Under the pieces are notes generated by a model. The model searched no databases. It saw only the letters and a program-made list of their open reading frames with translations, and was not told the DNA's origin. A DNA stretch of 64,000 nt from Haematobia irritans. Lineage: Eukaryota; Arthropoda; Insecta; Diptera; Muscidae. Made by a program: the position numbers and the translations under genes. The DNA lies in contig NC_134400.1 of assembly GCF_050003625.1 (NCBI RefSeq), positions 44,130,557 to 44,194,556 of the forward strand, read 5' to 3'. Shown here piece after piece: positions 31,831 to 43,488 of the stretch. Every line of letters starts with the position of its first letter. Position 1 is the stretch's first letter.

Positions 31831-33940
31831 ACAAGTATATACGGCCGTAAGTTCGGCCAGGCCGAATCTAATGTACCCTCCACCATGGATTGCATAGAAA
31901 CATCTACTAAAGACTGTCATCCACAATAGAATTACTTGGGTGTCGGTAACACTTGCCGATGGCAAGGTATCTTAAAACTTCTTAATACCGTCTTCTAAAT
32001 TGTAAGTTAGTCCACACGGGGTATATATTAAACAAAAACAAGTATATACAGCAGCAAGTTCGGCCGGGCCGAAATTTAAATACCCACCACCATGAACCGA
32101 ATATTAGGGTTTCCTTTGAAATTTCAGGAGGGCTTGAGGACTTGAGGACACTTCCCGAAGATAAATTTAAAGATTTCACCTATGAGGACTATATCAGATT
32201 CTGGATTTATAAGAACCATTTTTGTTTGAGTTTTAGAGGAATCATTAACATCTCTTGTAAATGTGCAAGAAAAGTATAAAATAACGTCTTGATTTGAAAA
32301 CTTAAATTTGTAGATTTTCACCCGAGAAGTAAAATCTGGAAATTTTACATTGAGTTTCATGCAATTTTCATGATCATTGCGCCTTCTATACCCTCAAGAA
32401 GTGAAGTCGGTATATATGGAGGCATTACCAAAAGGACTGATAAAAACTTAATCCGATACACGATTTTGTGAGCCTAAAATACCAGAATATTTACAATTTC
32501 AGGCAAATCGGATAAAAACTACGGTTTCTAGAAACCCAAGAAGTTAAATCGGGAGATCGTTCTTATGGGGGCTATACTAAAATATGGACCGATACTCACC
32601 GTTTTCGTCACACAACTTTATGGCCCGAAAATACCTCTAGATTTCCAATTTCAGGCAAATTGGATAAAAACTTCGGATTTAGAAGCCCAAGAAGTAAAAT
32701 CGGGATATCGGTCTATATGGGGGCTATACCAAAACATGGACCGATACTCACCATTTTTGGCACACCTCTTTACGGTTCGAAAGTACCTCTCCATTTCCAA
32801 TTTCTATAAGCCCAAGAAGTAAAATCGGGAGATCGGTCTATATGGGGGCTATACCAAAATATGGACCGATACTCACAATTTTTAGACCACGTATTTGTGG
32901 TCCTACAATACCTCTAGATTTCCAATTTCAAGTAAATTGAATAAAAACTGCGGTTTCTATAAGCCAAGACCCCAAATCGGGAGGTTGATTTATATGGGGA
33001 CTATATCAAAACCAGGACCGATATAGCCCATCTTCGAACTTGACCTGCCTGCAGACAAAAGACGAGTTTGTGCAAAATTTCAGCACGATTGCTTCGTTAT
33101 TGAAGACTGTAGCGTGATTACAACAGACAGGCGGACATCGTTATATCGTCTTAGAATTTCTCCCTGATCAAGAATATATATACTTTATATAGTCGGAAAT
33201 CGATATTTCGATGTGTTACAAACGGAATGACAAACTTATTATACCCCCGTCACCAACAGGCCGATTAAATACGTATATAATTCAGTTTGACAAAGTTTTC
33301 TATAGAAATATAATTTTGATAAAATTTTCTATAGAAATAAATTTTGGTAGATTATTTTTGGCGATATGGACCAATCTTTGTGTGATTGGAGATCGGCTAT
33401 ATATAACTATAGACCGATATGGACCAATTGTTGCATGACTGTTAGTGGCCATATACTAGTGCTATGAATCAAATTTCAACCGAATGTGATGAATTTTGCT
33501 CCTCCCAGAGGTTCCGGAGGTCAAATCTGGGGATCGATTTATATGGGGGCTATATATAATTATGAACCGATATGGAACAATTTTTGCATGGTTGTTAGAG
33601 ACCATATACTAACACCATGTACCAAATTTTAGCCAGATATGATGCAATATGCTTCTCGTAGAGGCTCCGCAAGCCAAAACTTTGGGTCCGTTTATATGGG
33701 GGCAATACCATCCGACCTACATCAATAGCAACTACTTATGCCAAGTTTTAAGTCGATAGCTTGTTTCGTTCGGAAGTTAGCGTGGTTTCAACAGACGGAC
33801 GGACAGACATGCTTAGATCGGCTCAGAATTTCACCACGACCCAGAATGTATATACTTTATGCGGTCTCAGAGCAATATTTCGATGTGTTACAAACGGAAT
33901 GACAAAGTTAATATATCCCCTATGGTGGAGGGTATAAAAA
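31831..33940 (+). mobile_element. Helentron-like repeat, family A, carrying a family-B copy
   Basis: The head ACAAGTATATACGGCCGTAA at 31831 runs to GGTATATATTAAACAAAA at 32037. The sequence resumes at GGCCGATTAAATACGTATAT (33259) and continues to the hairpin and GGGTATAAAAA at 33940. In intact copies these two edges are directly joined, so the intervening family-B DNA is an insertion. Confidence 0.7.
32038..33258 (+). mobile_element. Helentron-like repeat, family B, 3'-truncated
   Basis: Starts ACAAGTATATACAGCAGCAA and has CCCACCACCATGAACCGAAT, then ~150-bp modules with CCAAGAAGTAAAATCGGGAG and TATGGGGGCTATACCAAAA. It ends in AAATTATACCCCCGTCACC-like tail sequence at 33258, without the final hairpin arm. 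Confidence 0.65.
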
Positions 33941-35299
33941 ATTATGTTTTTTTTTGAAAAATAGTGCTTGTATCTTAAGAAATACGGTGCGAATTAAATT
34001 AAGTTTTAATTTACAAATAAACAATTTGAGCATAGAAATAGAGATTGTTTACACTACACATCTTTTTTAACAACATTACTTTCATCTCTGGTAAATATTA
34101 TTTAACTCCCAATTTGTAGTTTTTTTTTTTTTTTTTTTGTTTTGTGAGTTTTTGTACAAAATTTGATTTTTAGAAATACAACAAATTTTCCGGAAAACAT
34201 ATTTTCAGAAATAGCGCAATGATATATTAAGTGCAACAAACTTGATTTCATAGAATTCGGTCAAAATTTTAAGACTTACGAATTTTTTTCTGGTTGTATC
34301 TTAAGAGATACAGTGTGCATTTAAGGGTTAAAAACGAACTCCACTCATTGATACGAGAAAAATATAGCATTGTTGCTTCAGGGATATTCGAGAAAATTAT
34401 GTTTTGTGGAAAAAAGTAAAGAAAAAAATCATTGGCGCTAAATCATGACCACGCCCAAAAAAAAGTGTACTTAGATCCAAAAATGTTGACCTGCCCCCTT
34501 AAGAATTTTGGTATTGATTCCGAGCCAAAGAAGCGACTTCTTTAAAATACATTTTTAGAAATTTTGATTTTATTCTATCTTTCTTTTATTAAATAGAAAA
34601 TTTAATATTCAATCTTGAGATCATTTTTTGTATGTATTAGTTTCAGAAAAATATATAGGAAGAAAAAAGGTTTATCCATGAGATCACCAGCCTCTCCGGT
34701 CATAGTAGATATTCTGATGGAAAAATTGCTAAATACATATGTGGACAGTAGACGACTATTCAGTCCGTTGTGAAAAAAAGAGCTTGGACTAAAGCCATTG
34801 AAGTTCCAATTTTCCTATAGAAATAAAATTTTGACAAAATTATCTAAGAAATAAAATATGAAGAAAATTTTCTATAAAAATAAAATTTCTATAGAAATAA
34901 AAATTTTGACAAATTTTCTATAGAAATAAAATTTTGACAAAATTTTCTATAGAAATAAAAATTTTGACAAAATTTTCTATAGAAATAAAATTTGGAGAAA
35001 ATTTTCTGTAGAAATAAAATTTGGAGAAAATTTTCTACAGAAATAAAATTTTGACAAAATTTTCTAAGAAATAAAATTTGAAGAAAATTTTCTATAGAAA
35101 TAAAATTTTGACAAAATTTTTCTATAGAAATAAAATTTGGAGAAAATTTTCTGTAGAAATAAAATTTTGAGAAATTTTTCTATAGAAATAAAATTTTACA
35201 AACTTTTCTATAGATTTTATTCCTATAGAATATAGGAATTCTATAAGTTTAAACGTTTTGACAAAATTTTCTATAGAAATAAAATTTTGATGATTTTTT

Positions 35300-35515
35300 A
35301 TCTCATAATCTCGGCTATAGGTCTATAAATTAAACTTGAAATTGTTGGTTTCTTGTTTTTATTTTCCGATAGTTCGGTTGACTTCGTCAGAACCGTTTTC
35401 AAGGCTACAAATTACAAAATTGTACAAAATTTAATTACAAAATTCACAAAATAAAATCAAACTATCTATTGTACTTTACATTTTCCCCGCTGTCTGTTTT
35501 TCTACTGGTCATTAA
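35300..35515 (-). other. Insertion in the minisatellite, possible retroelement end
   Basis: The minus strand reads AGCCTTGAAAACGGTTCTGA then CGAAGTCAACCGAACTATCG followed by GAAAATAAAAACAAG. This resembles the 3' ends of Penelope-like or other retroelements, but the resemblance is from memory of the style of such ends and is weak. There is no coding region. Confidence 0.25.
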
Positions 35516-36035
35516 ATTTTGACAAAATTTTCTACAGAACAAATAAAAATGTTCACAAAATTTTCTATACAAATAATATTTTGACAAAATTTTCTATACA
35601 AATAATATTTTGACAAAATTTTCTATACAAATAATATTTTGACAAAATTTTCTATACAAATAATATTTTGACAAAATTTTCTACAGAAATAAAATTTTGA
35701 CAAAATTTTCTATAGAAATAAAATTTTGACAAAATTTTCTATAGAAATAAAATTTTGACAAAATTTTCTATAGAAATAAAATTTTGACAAAATTTTCTAT
35801 AGAAATAAAATTTTGAAAAAATTTTCGATAGAAATAAAATTTTGACAAAATTTTCGATAGAAATAAAATTTTGACAAAATTTTCGATAGAAATAAAATTT
35901 TGACAAACTTTTCTATAGAAATAAAATTTTGTCAAAATTTTTTATAGAAATAAAATTTTTCAAAATGTTCTATAGAAATAAAATTTTGTCAAAATTTTCT
36001 ATAGAAATAAAATTTTGTAAAAATTTTCTATAGAA

Positions 36036-36316
36036 ATAATTTGTTTGTTTGTTTTTGATTTCAGCTTAAAACCATGTTTAGGCAGTAGCCGACTATCAAA
36101 CCTTTTTTCGGGAGGTTCAAGTGTAGTTCACTTTGGGTTGAGTGAATTACCCGAATTTATTCTGATAATTGGTTGATAGATTTGCTGCAAGTAGCGGACG
36201 CTGATGAGGAATGTGGTAATTCCGAAACGAGCGTCCATCCAACCATCTTGCAGTCTATAGGGCTTTGTCCAAATAAATTTGACAAGCATACATTCCTCTG
36301 TTGGTTAAGCTACACT
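36036..36316 (+). mobile_element. 281-bp module carrying a hammerhead ribozyme
   Basis: It starts about AATTTGTTTGTTTGTTTTTG, has TTAGGCAGTAGCCGACTATC and GGGTTGAGTGAATTACCC (a hairpin), then the ribozyme, and ends about GTTGGTTAAGCTACAC, where the 29-bp minisatellite resumes. The sharp borders show an insertion. Hammerheads of this kind are known from Penelope-like elements and other small retroelements, so it may be a fragment of one. That is inference. Confidence 0.5.
36185..36253 (+). ncRNA. Type I hammerhead ribozyme
   Basis: Core C3-A9 is CTGATGA (36201-36207). Stem II is GGAAT/ATTCC with a six-base loop GTGGTA (36208-36223). G12-A14 is GAA at 36224-36226. A15.1 at 36227 opens a 3-bp stem III ACG/CGT with an AG loop, giving U16.1 at 36234 and C17 at 36235, so the predicted cleavage is after 36235. 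Stem I pairs G2.1 with C1.1, has one C-A mismatch followed by three pairs, then an internal loop, then CTGCAAG (36185-36191) with CTTGCAG (36247-36253). Every invariant core base is present. A competing GGACG/CGTCC pairing exists. The ribozyme strand is opposite to gene 2. Confidence 0.85.
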
Positions 36317-36603
36317 TTTCTATAGAAATAAAATTTTTCCAAAATTTTCTATAGAAATAAAATTTTGTCAAAATTTTCTATAGAAATAAAATCTGGCAAA
36401 ATTTTCTATAAAAATTAAATTTTGGCAACATTTCCTAGAGAAATAAAATTTTGACAACATTTTCTAGAGAAATAAAATTTTGACAGTTTGCTATAGGTTT
36501 TATTCCTATAGAATATAGGGATTTTATATGTTTTATTCTTATAGAAAATGTCAAATTTCTTTAGAAAATTTTATATTTGCAATATAAAGATTTTTTTCGA
36601 TTT

Positions 36604-37160
36604 TTAGTTTTTTTGGAAATTTTTTTTTCCAAATTTTGGTAGATAATTTTTGGCTCGAGTGACAACCGTGGTTCCAATATGTGCAAAAGTTCGGTGATAC
36701 ATAAATATAATTAGACTGGAAACACAGTTACCGGATTTGGGTTTCCCCCTATGAGAAGCCATTTCAAGTTGAGCAGTTTGCGAACAAACAAAATGATCGG
36801 GTTTACTTGCCACAGAGGTCTGCTAGAAATGTAGCCCTTCGATTGGCCATCATTCGTTAGACTTTTGCGCCTTAGTCATTTTGGGGAGTAAGGTTGACAT
36901 CTCAAGACGGCGCTTCGCAATGGGCAACAACACCGCATAGTTACTTTCGTGCACCGTGTGATGACTTTGTCGATGGTTTGATTTCTTTATGGCAAAAATA
37001 TTTGTCGTTACTTTAAGCAAAATTTGCGGAGGGACGCAAATTTCACACATTCGTGCCTTAAATCTAATGAAACACAATTTAAAGCAGTGTTTATGAATTT
37101 TCTCTAATCAAAATGTTTTTACTTTAATTTCAAGTAATTAGCAGATAACTCGAAGTAGGA
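36604..37160. other. Unique sequence in gene-2 intron
   Basis: Non-repetitive, less AT-biased DNA. Short reading frames exist on both strands (minus 36604-36813 and 36850-37077) but none has a recognisable domain or a convincing start. It could hold the remains of a decayed gene. Confidence 0.25.
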
Positions 37161-37165
37161 ATTTA

Positions 37166-37438
37166 GTGTCACTTTTTTTCAACATATACCATGCATTTTA
37201 CATTTTTATGCTACCATTTGTCTTCGGTATTCTAATATTCTTTGTAAATTTTGAACCCGGATCTCGATCACCGTTTCTTATGGATGCTTCAACATATAAT
37301 CAAATTTATGTGTTCAATATTGTATTTTCAACAATTTTTGCTTGTGTTTTTGAGCGGACATTTATACCGCCTGAAAATAGGCAAAAACATTTTTCTATAG
37401 TAGGTAAAGCTGTTTACTCCCATACACTGTCTATTTGA
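37166..37438 (+). pseudogene. Possible membrane-protein exon remnant
   Basis: A 90-codon open frame with no ATG at its 5' end (it opens at GTG). It reads as one or two hydrophobic segments (FYIFMLPFVFGILIFFVNF and IYVFNIVFSTIFACVF) separated by a polar loop with a GSRSPF motif. This has the look of part of an insect chemoreceptor or other multi-pass protein, but no signature confirms it. It lies inside the gene-2 intron on the opposite strand. Confidence 0.25.
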
Positions 37439-37718
37439 AGTATTCATCTTCAATGAAATGAAGATGAAATAATTGTTAGTTTAATAAAAATCTAACTTGA
37501 AAAAGCACCTTCCAAATTTCGTAAAAAAACTTAAAAAAGGTTCGAAAAAAAAATTATTATAGAATCAATTAAATTTTCAATTGGATGGATTATTTTTTTT
37601 ATTATCCTATACCAATTTCCGCCCACAAATCAAGACATAGCTATTTAACGTTGCTGTGGTCATTTCTGTGCATATACACTGTCCTACAATTAATTAACAC
37701 CATTGAAATTCTCCTTAC

Positions 37719-37883
37719 CGTAGGATGAAAATATTTGACGATAATCTCATGGAGAGCATTGGGTCGACCGTGTTCATCATAGAGGCTTTTAGATTCACCT
37801 TCGTATCGATTTACACATAATCGACAGCTTTTACTATTGCCCAGAGACATACTGCCAGCACTCTGGGCTAATGTGACAGCCAT
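37719..37883 (-). CDS. ZAD-C2H2 zinc-finger transcription factor (gene 2), exon 1
   Basis: 55 codons, MAVTLAQSAGSMSLG then SCRLCVNRYEGESKSLYDEH and ALHEIIVKYFHPT, ending at CCTACG|GTAAGG in phase 0. It supplies the first cysteine pair of the ZAD. A second in-frame ATG 11 codons in is an alternative start nearer to the usual ZAD length. The partner exon is at 30159-31292, where HPT-VLDIYKY reads as a continuous ZAD. Confidence 0.88.
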
Positions 37884-38299
37884 TTATATGGAAAAGATGG
37901 ATTGAATTTCTAGTGAAAATAATTTAGAAATGAAAATTATTTAAAATCTTAAAAATAAATATACCAATGACTGACTGGTTGTCTGATGCGAAATTTGGAA
38001 TGAACAGGAGTGCGAGAGAAGCTAAAAATTTGACTACAACTTGGGCAGTAGCATTGAATCTTCGTAATAGGGAACGGAAACTACTCGACCGATACCTACT
38101 TCCTAAATGTGGTTGATGTTTATTATCCAAGTCGGAGCCCATAAGCTACCTTTCTTTTTTAACGAGCTATTGGAAGCTTTTATCACCTGAACTGGATCAT
38201 ATTCAGGTTAATGAATCCATAGGACTAATATCGTACATGAGGATACGGTAGATTCATATTAACCTTCTGTTTCTACCAACCTTCTGTTTGTGTGTAGAG

Positions 38300-38500
38300 A
38301 ACACACAAAAAAAAAATCTGATTCATAATTGATTTAATTGATTTAATTAAAAATTTAATTGATGTTGAATGCAAAACTCAATTTTTTTCAATAAAAAGGC
38401 AATTATTTTCAATTACTTTCTTAACTGACTTAGTGTTTTTAGTTTGATTAAAAAATTTATTGTTTGAAATAAATTTTTAATTAAAAAATAAATTTAGTTA
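38300..38500. repeat. AATTGATT-rich repeat with CACACAAAAAA end
   Basis: ACACACAAAAAAAAAATCTG is followed by TTAATTGA/TTAATTAAA phrases like those at 47348-47578, 49250-49660 and 50457-51027. It is probably a truncated member of the CAC-ended group. No right terminus was found before the family-A head at 38504. Confidence 0.4.
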
Positions 38501-38503
38501 AAA

Positions 38504-40156
38504 ACAAGTATATACGGCCGTAAGTTCGGCCAGGCCGAAGCTTATGTACCCTCCACCGTGGATTGCGTAGAAACTTCTACTGAAGACTGTCATCCACAAT
38601 CGAATTACTTGGGTTGTTGTAACTTTTGCCGATGACAAGGTATCTTAAAACTTCCTAATACCGTAATATATACCACGTAGTCCATACGTGGTACATATTA
38701 AACTTAAAATGGCCGATTAAATACGTATATAAGTAAGTTTGACAAAATTTTCTATAGAAATAAAATTTTGACAAAATAAAATTTTGACAACATTTTCTAT
38801 AGAAGTAAAATTTGGACAAAATTTTCTATAGAAATACGATTTTAACAAAATTTTCTATAGAAATAACATTTTGACAAAATATTCTATAGAAATAAAATTT
38901 TTACAAAATTTTCAAAAGATTTAAAATTTTACAAACATTCTCTATAGAATTAAAATTTTGACAACATTTTCTACAGAAATAAAATTTTGCCAAAATTTTC
39001 TATAGAAATAAAATTTTGACAAAATAAAATTTTGCCAAAATTTTCTATAGAAATAAAATTTGACAAAATTTTCTATAGGAATAAAAATTCGACAAAATTT
39101 TCTATAGAAATAAAATTTTGCTAGATTATTTTTGCTCGAGTGGCAAGCATGATTATGAACCGATATGGACCAATTTTTGTGTGACTGGGGATCGGCTATA
39201 TATAGACCGATGTGGACCAATTTTGGCATGGTTATTAGCGGCCATATAATAACACCACGTTGCAAATTTCAACCGGATCGGATGAATTTTGCTCGTACAA
39301 GTGGCTCCGAAGTTCAAATCTGGGGATCGGTTTATATAGGGGCTATATATAATTATGGACTGATATGGACCAATTTTTGAATGGTTCTTAGAGACTATAT
39401 ACTAATACCATGTACCAAATTTCAGCCGGATCGGATGAAATTTGCTTCTCTTAGAGGATCCGCAAACCACAATATATTACCATCATGTACCAAATTTCAG
39501 CCGGATCGGATGAAATTTGCTTCTCTTAGAGCAATCGCAAGCCAAATTTGGGAGTCGGTTTATATAGGGGCTATACGTAAAAGTGGACCGATATGGACCA
39601 ATTTTTGCATGGTTGTTAGAGACCATATACTGACACCATGTACCAAATTTCAGCCTGATCGGAAGAAATTTGCTTCTTTTAGAGCAATCGCAAGCCAAAT
39701 TTGGGGGTCCGTTTATATGGGGGCTATACGTAAAAGTGGACCGATATGGACCAATTTTTGCATGGTTGTTAGAGACCATATACTAACACCATGTACCAAA
39801 TTTCAGCCGGATCGGATGAAATTTGCTTCTCTTAGAGCAATCGTAAGCCAAATTTGGGGGTCCGTTTATATAGGGGCTATACGTAAAAGTGGACCGATAT
39901 GGCCCATTTTCAATACCATCCGACCTACATCAATAACAACTACTTGTGCCAAGTTTCAAGTCGATAGCTTGTTTCGTTCGGAAGTTAGCGTGATTTCAAC
40001 AGACGGACGGAGGGACGGACATGCTCAGATCGACTCAGAATTTCACCACGACCCAGAATATATATACTTTATGGGGTCTTAGAGCAATATTTCGATGTGT
40101 TACAAACGGAATGACAAAGTTAATATACCCCCATCCTATGGTGGAGGTTATAAAAA
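38504..40156 (+). mobile_element. Helentron-like repeat, family A, near-complete copy
   Basis: Head ACAAGTATATACGGCCGTAA, minisatellite 38740-39120, five ~170-bp modules (39150-39900), tail and terminal hairpin at 40125-40156. The modules at 39481-39850 are nearly identical to each other (GCTTCTCTTAGAGCAATCGC), showing recent unit amplification. The 233-residue ORF at 39381-40082 is a translation of these modules. Confidence 0.75.
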
Positions 40157-40199
40157 TGTTCGATCACTGTTTTTGAGGGACGTAGTCTTGTTTTTTAAG

Positions 40200-40375
40200 T
40201 GACTTAGTCATGTCTGGAACTCAAATGTTTAGCTCATAATTTTTTTAAGCGCAAGCATATAATGTTCATAAACTAGTATAACATATTATCACATATTAAA
40301 ATATGTTAGAACATATTATGCAAACATATATTCATTTAGAAATTTCGTACAAAGATATATATGTTTAGAAATGCC
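40200..40375. mobile_element. Fragment of the 7150-8130 element
   Basis: GCATATAATGTTCATAAACTAG, ATATGTTAGAACATATTATG and CAAACATATATTCATTTAGA line up in order with 7238-7390. It has no ends. Confidence 0.5.
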
Positions 40376-40429
40376 AGAGAGAGCGAGAGAGAATATAAAT
40401 ATGGCGACGGAGATAGATAACGAAAGATG

Positions 40430-41273
40430 CACTGAAAAAAATATTTACGCAATATTAAAGATTACGTAACCTTAAATTTAGGATGCGCAATTTACAAATT
40501 ACTAAGGACAAATGTCTTTAAAATAATTAAATTTTCATTAAGATAAAGTTTATCTTTGCTTCAACATTTTTTTGTGCATTCCTCCGTTAAAGTTGCATGT
40601 CTTTGAACTAAGGCTAATTTTGCTTAAAGTAAAGAAACAAATTTTTGATGTAAAGAAATTGTCCTTAAATTAACTGAAATATTGAAACTTTAGATTTAAG
40701 ATAAAAACGCTTCCAATATAGACTAAGACTTATTTTGAGGATTTAGCATCTTTGGTTTAAAGTTTTTTTGGAATGAAGAAAATATCTTTTTACTTGGAAG
40801 TATCCGTTATAATTTGGATTTTTAAACTGGCATTTGCACCCAGAGAGGGAATATGATCACCACAAACATGTTTTAAGAGCAAAATGTTATTTTTGGGTGG
40901 TGATCATATAACATGGTTTTCGCAGCCATGTTATTGTCTCGGAAATCATGTATCTGATTTCGGCAAGCAGGTTATATTTGACGAGAAAATAACATTTTAG
41001 TGACAAACATGTTACATGGTCACCATACAAAAATAACATTTTGCTTTTGAAACATGTTTGAGGTGATCATATTCCTTCTCTGCGTGTGTTTGTACGTGAG
41101 TAACTTTATTTATAAACCGTGAAGAGAGAATGAAAATTTGATAAATGAGATCTGTATCCTTATTTTAATTTTATAGATCCTAGATTTAAAGCGAGATAGG
41201 TCGCAAAAAAATTCCTTATTAATCTTTAAAGGAAGGTCAAAATCTTTGGATCCAAGTAAACTTTTTTTAAGTG
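40430..41273. mobile_element. CACTGAAAA TIR element with a nested MITE
   Basis: The left end CACTGAAAAAAATATTTACG is related to the element at 4314. The right end TTTTTTTAAGTG has one mismatch. Flanks are TG on both sides (40428-40429 and 41274-41275), which would be an altered TA. The 242-bp MITE at 40841-41082 interrupts it. Confidence 0.55.
40841..41082. mobile_element. 242-bp MITE with ~55-bp inverted ends
   Basis: CAGAGAGGGAATATGATCAC at the left and its near-complement (CAGAGAAGGAATATGATCAC) at the right continue into ACATGTTT...AGCAAAATGTTATTTTTG on both sides. The whole unit folds into one hairpin with a short middle. The CAGAG start is hAT-like, but I see no 8-bp duplication. A terminal fragment is at 11630-11683. 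Confidence 0.65.
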
Positions 41274-41374
41274 TGTTGACGCGGTCCAAGTATTTTGACA
41301 TTTGTTACTTTTTCTACATTTACGACCCGTATGTGACGTTTACAATTTTGCGACAGGCGCAAATGTAACAAGTA

Positions 41375-42308
41375 AAGGGTGATTCTTTTGAGGTTAGGAT
41401 TTTCATGCATTAGTATTTGACAGATCACGTGGGATTTCAGACATGGTGTCAAAGAGAAAGATGCTCAGTATGCTTTGACATTTCATCATGAATAGACTTA
41501 CTAACGAGCAACGCTTGCAAATCATTGAATTTTATTACCTAGAAAAGTTGGCAGAAAATCCGCTTTTTTATCGACAAATTTTGTTCAGCGATGAGGCGCA
41601 TTTCTGGTTGAATGGCTACGTAAATAAGCAAAATTGCCGCATTTGGAGTGAAGAGCAACCAGAAGCCGTTCAAGAACTGCCCATGCATCCCGAAAAATGC
41701 ACTGTTTGGTGTGGTTTGTACGCTGGTGGAATCATTGGACCGTATTTTTTCAAAGATGCTGTTGGACGCAACGTTACGGTGAATGGCGATCGCTATCGTT
41801 CGATGCTAACAAACTTTTGGTTGCCAAAAATGGAAGAACTGAACTTGGTTGACATGTGGTTTCAACAAGATGGCGCTACATGCCACACAGCTCGCGATTC
41901 TATGGCCATTTTGAGGGAAAACTTCGGAGAACAATTCATCTCAAGAAATGGACCGGTAAGTTGGCCACCAAGATCATGCGATTTGACGCCTTTAGACTAT
42001 TTTTTGTGGGGCTACGTCAAGTCTAAAGTCTACAGAAATAAGCCAGCAACTATTCCAGCTTTGGAAGACAACATTTCCGAAGAAATTCGGGCTATTCCGG
42101 CCGAAATGCTCGAAAAAGTTGCCCAAAATTGGACTTTCCGAATGGACCACCTAAGACGCAGCCGCGGTCAACATTTAAATGAAATTATCTTCAAAAAGTA
42201 AATGTCATGGACCAATCTAACGTTTCAAATAAAGAACCGATGAGATTTTGCAAATTTTAGGCGTTTTTTTTTTTTAAAAAGTTATCAAGCTCTTAACAAA
42301 TCACCCTT
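41375..42308 (+). mobile_element. DD41D (rosa-like) element, internally deleted
   Basis: 934 bp with AAGGGTGATT...AATCACCCTT ends and a TA duplication (41373-41374, 42309-42310). It is nearly identical to 10043-10976 through the catalytic region but differs at the internal deletion junction. Confidence 0.85.
41488..42201 (+). pseudogene. DD41D transposase, in-frame internal deletion
   Basis: An open 237-codon frame from MNRLTNEQRLQIIEFYY that jumps through LEKLAENPLF into YRQILFSDEAHFWLNGY. The DNA-binding helix-turn-helix region is therefore deleted, while the whole catalytic core is intact: D in FSDEAHF, D in FQQDGATCH and D in TPLDYFLWG, with 41 residues between the last two. It ends HLNEIIFKK. 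The family is usually about 340 residues. Without its DNA-binding domain it should not transpose, but a protein could be made. Confidence 0.8.
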
Positions 42309-43488
42309 TATATACAGCAGTAAGTTCGGCCGGGCTAAATCTTAAATACCCACCACCATGAATCAAATATTATAGTTTCCTTTGAAATTTCAGGGGGTTT
42401 GATGACAGATATTCTCCCAAGCAGGGCAGTTCAACTTGTACACTTCCCGAAGATAAATTTAAAGATTTTACCTATGAAGACTATATCAGATTCTGGATTT
42501 ATAAGAATCATTTTTGTTTGAGTTGTAGATGAATCATTAACATCTCTTGTAAGTGTGCAAGAAAATGATAAAATAACGCCTTGATTTGAAATCTAAAATC
42601 TAGATTTTAACCCCAATTATTTAAATGATTACGAGAAGTAAAATCTGGAAATTTAACATTGAGTTTCAAGCAATTTTCATGATCAGTGCGCCTTCTATAC
42701 CCTCAAAAAGTGAAATCGGTCAATATGGAGGCCTTGCTAAATGGACGATAAAAACTAAATCCGATACACGTGTTTGAGAGTCTAAAATACCAGTATATTT
42801 AAAATTTCACGCAAATCGGATAAAAACTACGGTTTCCAGAAACCCAATGAGTGAAATCAGGAGATCGGTCTTATGGGGGCTATACTAAAACATGGACCGA
42901 TACTCGCCATTTTCGGTACACCTCTTTATGGTCCTAAAATAATTCTAGATTTCGAATTTCATGCAAATTGGATAAAAACTACGGTTTCTATAAGCCCAAG
43001 AAATAAAATCGGGAGATCGGTCTATATGGGGGCTATATCAAAACATGGTCTGATACTCGCCATTTTTGGCACAAGTATTTGTGGTCCTAAAATACCTCTA
43101 GATTTTCAATTTCTGGCAAATTGGATAGAAACTACGGTTTCTATAATCCCAATAAATAAAATTTGGAGATCGGTCTATATGGGGGCTATACCAAAACATG
43201 GACCTATACTCGCCATTTTTGGCACAAGTATTTGTGGTCCTAAAATACCTCTAGATTTCCAATTTCTGGCAAATTGGATAGAAACTACGGTTTCTATAAT
43301 CCCAAGAAATAAAATCTAGAAATCGGTCTATATGGGGGCTAACAGGTTGGCTGATAAGTCCCCGGTCTGACACATAGATGGCGTCGCTAGTATTAAATGC
43401 ATATTATTTTTATATAGTACGTTTGTAAGTCAATTAGTTTGTGAGATACAGCGTCTTTTGTGAAGTAACTTTTGTTATTGTGAAAAAA

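Larger units (their letters stand above)
34810..36520. repeat. 29-bp minisatellite (TCTATAGAAATAAAATTTTG)
   Basis: Direct repeats of a 29-bp unit (core CTATAGAAATAAAATTTTGA then CAAAATTTT) cover the interval, broken by a foreign segment at about 35300-35515 and by the ribozyme-bearing module at 36036-36316. The unit is nearly its own reverse complement. The same unit is the internal satellite of family-A helentrons, which suggests its origin. Confidence 0.85.
31293..37718 (-). other. 6.4-kb intron of gene 2, filled with repeats
   Basis: The donor GTAAGG after HPT at 37718 and the acceptor TTTATAG at 31293 bound it. It holds a nested family-A/B pair, a large minisatellite, a hammerhead ribozyme module, and some unique DNA (33941-34800 and 36604-37718). 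Gene 1, with the same split, has an intron of only 92 bp, so the expansion is attributable to insertions. Confidence 0.75.
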
